Assembly (NCBI RefSeq): GCF_013155545.1
Contig: NZ_JABJVV010000001.1
Location: 434,001-498,000 of the forward strand
Direction: 5' to 3'
DNA length: 64,000 nucleotides
Source: Caenimonas soli
Lineage (GTDB): Bacteria > Pseudomonadota > Gammaproteobacteria > Burkholderiales > Burkholderiaceae_C
Both the position numbers and the translations under genes were made by a program. Numbering within the stretch: position 1 is the first letter of the stretch; every line of letters begins with the position of its first letter. The notes beneath the pieces were generated by a model. It did not search any database, had not been told where the DNA came from, and saw only the letters and a program-made list of their open reading frames with translations. Shown here piece after piece: positions 61,857 through 64,000 of this stretch.

Positions 61857-62510
61857 CTATTCGCCCTTCAATCCCAGGCCTATCAGGAAGGTTTCGGATG
61901 ACTTATCGCGCGAGGCCTTTGGCTTCAGAGGCTTCACGACCCGGAAAGTTTCTTTGAACAGCTTGACAAGCTCGATGTAGCCGCCTCCGTGAAACACCTT
62001 GGTTACGAGTGCGCCCTCGGGCTTCATGTGGTTGAGGGAAAAATCGACGGCCAGTTCGACCAGGTGGGCGATGCGGGCGGTGTCGGCCGATTCGATGCCC
62101 GACAGGTTGGGCGCCATGTCGGACACCACGACATCGGCCTTGCGCCCGGCCATCGCTGCCTCCAGCTTCGCCAGCACCTCGGGCTCGCGGAAGTCGCCCT
62201 GGATGAACAGCACGCCCTCGATCGGATCCATCGGGAGAATGTCCAGGGCGATGATGGTCCCATTCAGCGCACCCGCGGCAGCGCCGCCGGGCGAGAGTTT
62301 GCGGCGCACGTACTGGCTCCAGGCGCCAGGCGTCGAGCCCAGGTCCACCACCAGATGCCCCGGCTTGATCAGGCCCAGGGTTTCGTCGATTTCCTTGAGC
62401 TTGTAGGCGGCACGGGCGCGGTAGCCCTCCCGCGCGGCGAGCTTGACGTACGGGTCGTTGACGTGGTCGTTCAACCACGCACGGTTGACCTTCTTGCTTT
62501 TCTGTTTCAA
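61857..62510 (-). CDS. rlmE: 23S rRNA (uridine-2'-O-)-methyltransferase RlmE
   Basis: A 217-residue SAM-dependent enzyme that methylates U2552 of 23S rRNA. The SAM loop is [16 protein letters not shown], with the catalytic set around [21 protein letters not shown] and [11 protein letters not shown]. It is upstream of ftsH as in many bacteria and divergent from yhbY with 38 bases between. Confidence 0.96.
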   Translation of the reverse strand: MKQKSKKVNRAWLNDHVNDPYVKLAAREGYRARAAYKLKEIDETLGLIKPGHLVVDLGSTPGAWSQYVRRKLSPGGAAAGALNGTIIALDILPMDPIEGVLFIQGDFREPEVLAKLEAAMAGRKADVVVSDMAPNLSGIESADTARIAHLVELAVDFSLNHMKPEGALVTKVFHGGGYIELVKLFKETFRVVKPLKPKASRDKSSETFLIGLGLKGE

Positions 62511-62548
62511 TTTTTCGGCCTTTCGCGGCTCACACCGATAATACGTTC

Positions 62549-63028
62549 ATGCCTGCAATTCAACTGACAGTGGCCCAGCGTAAGGAACACCGCGCCGAAG
62601 CCCACCACCTCGACCCGGTCGTCATGATCGGCAACGACGGCCTGACACCCGCCATCAAGAAGGAAACCGATGCCGCGCTCAGCGCCCACGGCCTGATCAA
62701 GATCCGCGTGCTGGGTGACGATCGCGCCAAGCGCGAGGAAATCTACCTCGCCCTGGCCGACGAACTGGGCGCCGCGCCGATCCAGCACATCGGCAAGCTG
62801 CTGGTCCTGTGGCGTCCCAAGCCCGCCAAGGCCAAGGCCGCCGCCGACGAGGACCGCAAGCCCGGCCCGCGCGAGTTCAAGGTGCTCAAATACAGCAAGC
62901 AAGGCGGCCAGCGGCCCGAGGTGAAAACCCTGCGCGTGCTGGGTAATCAGCGGCTGACGCCCGGCGGCCAGGTCAGGCGGGCCAAGGCACCCAAGCAGAA
63001 ATCGGTCAAGAAGGGCCGTCAGGCCTGA
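62549..63028 (+). CDS. yhbY: CRS1/YhbY family RNA-binding protein
   Basis: A 159-residue protein. The first 95 residues form the CRM domain (AEAHHLDPVVMIGNDGLTPAIKKETDAALSAHGLIKIRVL), associated with 50S assembly. A basic tail rich in Lys, Arg and Gly extends it beyond the E. coli length. Its end overlaps the converging DUF4149 gene by 23 bases. Confidence 0.93.
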   Translation: MPAIQLTVAQRKEHRAEAHHLDPVVMIGNDGLTPAIKKETDAALSAHGLIKIRVLGDDRAKREEIYLALADELGAAPIQHIGKLLVLWRPKPAKAKAAADEDRKPGPREFKVLKYSKQGGQRPEVKTLRVLGNQRLTPGGQVRRAKAPKQKSVKKGRQA

Positions 63029-63443
63029 GCTGGCTGGTCTTCCACAAGGCCACGCCCGCGCACAGCCACTGCAGCAGGTACATGGCGCTGCCTACGCCGT
63101 GCCACAGCTTGATGTTCTCCCGCGCCAGGATCCGGGGCGCAATCGCGAACTCCGCCAACAGCGCGAGCAGCACACCCGCCAAAATGAAGCCCAGGGCGCC
63201 CTGCGCCCAATCCATCCGGGCGTCTTGAGGCCCTGAGCGCGAAGCGAGCATCAGGATTGCCGCGCAGGCCAGCGCCACCCAGGTTTGCGCCGTGAACAGC
63301 CGGGCGGCCATCTGGCCGGCCAGCGCGGGCGTCGGCAGGTGCGCGAACAGCAGCGGCACGACCAGGAAGCCCGTGGTGGTGAGGCTGCCCCACCACAGCG
63401 CGGCGGCCAGCACCGGAACCCGGGCTTTCCAGGCGCCGCTCAT
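63006..63443 (-). CDS. DUF4149 membrane protein
   Basis: A 145-residue inner-membrane protein with four helices, beginning with AALWWGSLTTTGFLVVPLLFA, the pattern of the DUF4149 family. It often lies between greA and yhbY in Burkholderiales. Function unknown. It starts one base after the greA stop. Confidence 0.85.
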   Translation of the reverse strand: MSGAWKARVPVLAAALWWGSLTTTGFLVVPLLFAHLPTPALAGQMAARLFTAQTWVALACAAILMLASRSGPQDARMDWAQGALGFILAGVLLALLAEFAIAPRILARENIKLWHGVGSAMYLLQWLCAGVALWKTSQLRPDGPS

Positions 63444-63444
63444 G

Positions 63445-63921
63445 TCAAAGGTAATTGATGCCGACGATCTCGTAGCGCTTCACGCCGCCGGGGGCCAGCA
63501 CTTCGGCCGTGTCGCCCTCTTCCTTGCCGATCAGGGCACGGGCGATGGGGCTGGAAATGTTGATCAAGCCCTGCTTCAGGTCGGCCTCGTCCTCGCCCAC
63601 GATCTGGTACTTCACGGTCTCGCCGGAGTCTTCTTCCTCGAGCTCCACGGTCGCACCGAATACGACCCTGCCGCCGGCCTCGACCACGGCGGGATCGATG
63701 ATCTGCGCCGCAGCCAGCTTGCCTTCGATTTCCTGGATGCGGCCTTCGATGAAGCCTTGGCGATCCTTGGCGGCTTCGTACTCGGCGTTTTCGGACAGGT
63801 CACCCTGCGCGCGGGCTTCGGCGATCGCGTTGATCACCCAGGGGCGCTGGACGGTCTTGAGCTGGTGCAGCTCGGCCTTCAGCTTCTCGGCGCCGCGTTT
63901 GGTGATGGGAATGGTGGCCAT
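63445..63921 (-). CDS. greA: Transcription elongation factor GreA
   Basis: A 158-residue factor that rescues backtracked RNA polymerase. The N-terminal coiled coil ([15 protein letters not shown], then the acidic tip [16 protein letters not shown]) and the C-terminal FKBP-like domain are complete. The start at 63921 gives [14 protein letters not shown], the standard N-terminus. Confidence 0.97.
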   Translation of the reverse strand: MATIPITKRGAEKLKAELHQLKTVQRPWVINAIAEARAQGDLSENAEYEAAKDRQGFIEGRIQEIEGKLAAAQIIDPAVVEAGGRVVFGATVELEEEDSGETVKYQIVGEDEADLKQGLINISSPIARALIGKEEGDTAEVLAPGGVKRYEIVGINYL

Positions 63922-63947
63922 GACAATTTCTCTCCGGGTCAAATGAA

Positions 63948-63975
63948 AACCGCCGGGCGTTGCCGACCGGCGGTT
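63948..63975 (-). terminator. Hairpin upstream of greA
   Basis: Perfect nine-base arms AACCGCCGG (63948-63956) and CCGGCGGTT (63967-63975) are followed on the minus strand by TTTTCATTT. It may end the transcript of the gene outside the window (carB is usual there) or sit in the greA leader; a CATAAT (63991-63996, minus strand) could be a -10 element before it. Confidence 0.55.
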
Positions 63976-64000
63976 GTTCCTAGTACCCCAATTATGCCAG

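Overview
This window looks like a chromosomal segment of a high-GC betaproteobacterium, most likely order Burkholderiales and probably family Comamonadaceae (Ramlibacter/Variovorax-like). The placement is inferred from gene content and order, not from a search: dnaX-ybaB-recR beside the SRP RNA, trxA-rho-rpmE2, the greA/yhbY/rlmE/ftsH/folP/glmM block, and pstSCAB-phoU-phoBR. There is no tRNA, rRNA, CRISPR array, insertion sequence or prophage that I can see. Nearly all of the sequence is coding and many genes overlap by ATGA, GTGA or TGATG.

Layout. 1-2.2 kb: a MltD-like lytic transglycosylase lipoprotein and a small exported protein. 2.2-11 kb: two ABC importers that appear nested. A NitT/TauT-type importer (binding protein at 9.9-11 kb, ATPase and permease at 2.2-3.9 kb) is split by a self-contained module of a polyamine/Fe-type ABC importer, a proline-racemase-family enzyme and a GlxA/AraC regulator. 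11-24.5 kb: MAPEG protein, recR, ybaB, dnaX (with an A9 slippery run), the 4.5S SRP RNA, a TIGR03862-type flavoprotein, an AddA/AddB-type helicase-nuclease pair, trxA, rho and rpmE2. 24.6-27.6 kb: an ArnT-like membrane protein and a MATE exporter.

27.5-50.3 kb is dominated by phosphate. The pstSCAB-phoU-phoB-phoR operon is preceded by a Pho box. Next to it lie a small MliC-like lipoprotein with four half-sites of exact 11-bp period, and a three-gene membrane CheA-like kinase/CheY/CheX system with its own candidate Pho box. After a group of small membrane and hypothetical genes come ppx, a Lys/Ala-rich ribbon-helix-helix protein with a perfect operator-like palindrome, a CYTH-CHAD protein, dgkA, a HlyIII-family protein, and an operon OlsB-like / PlcP-or-LpxH-like phosphoesterase / GT4 glycosyltransferase / ppk1 / sixA, headed by another four-half-site Pho array. 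Read together, this is phosphate uptake, polyphosphate metabolism and probably phosphate-starvation lipid remodelling in one neighbourhood.

50.5-53.3 kb: an arsenic operon, arsR / uncharacterised ATP-grasp-like enzyme / arsC / aquaporin-family channel. 53.3-57.5 kb: an alpha/beta hydrolase, an M14 carboxypeptidase-like protein and a Tat-exported PhoX-type phosphatase with a weaker candidate Pho box. 57.5-64 kb: the conserved housekeeping block glmM, folP, ftsH, rlmE, yhbY, a DUF4149 protein and greA.

The strongest candidates for something new are the Pho-controlled CheA/CheY/CheX-like system, the Pho-controlled lipid/polyP operon, the ATP-grasp enzyme in the ars operon, and the A9 run in dnaX with stops in both alternative frames.
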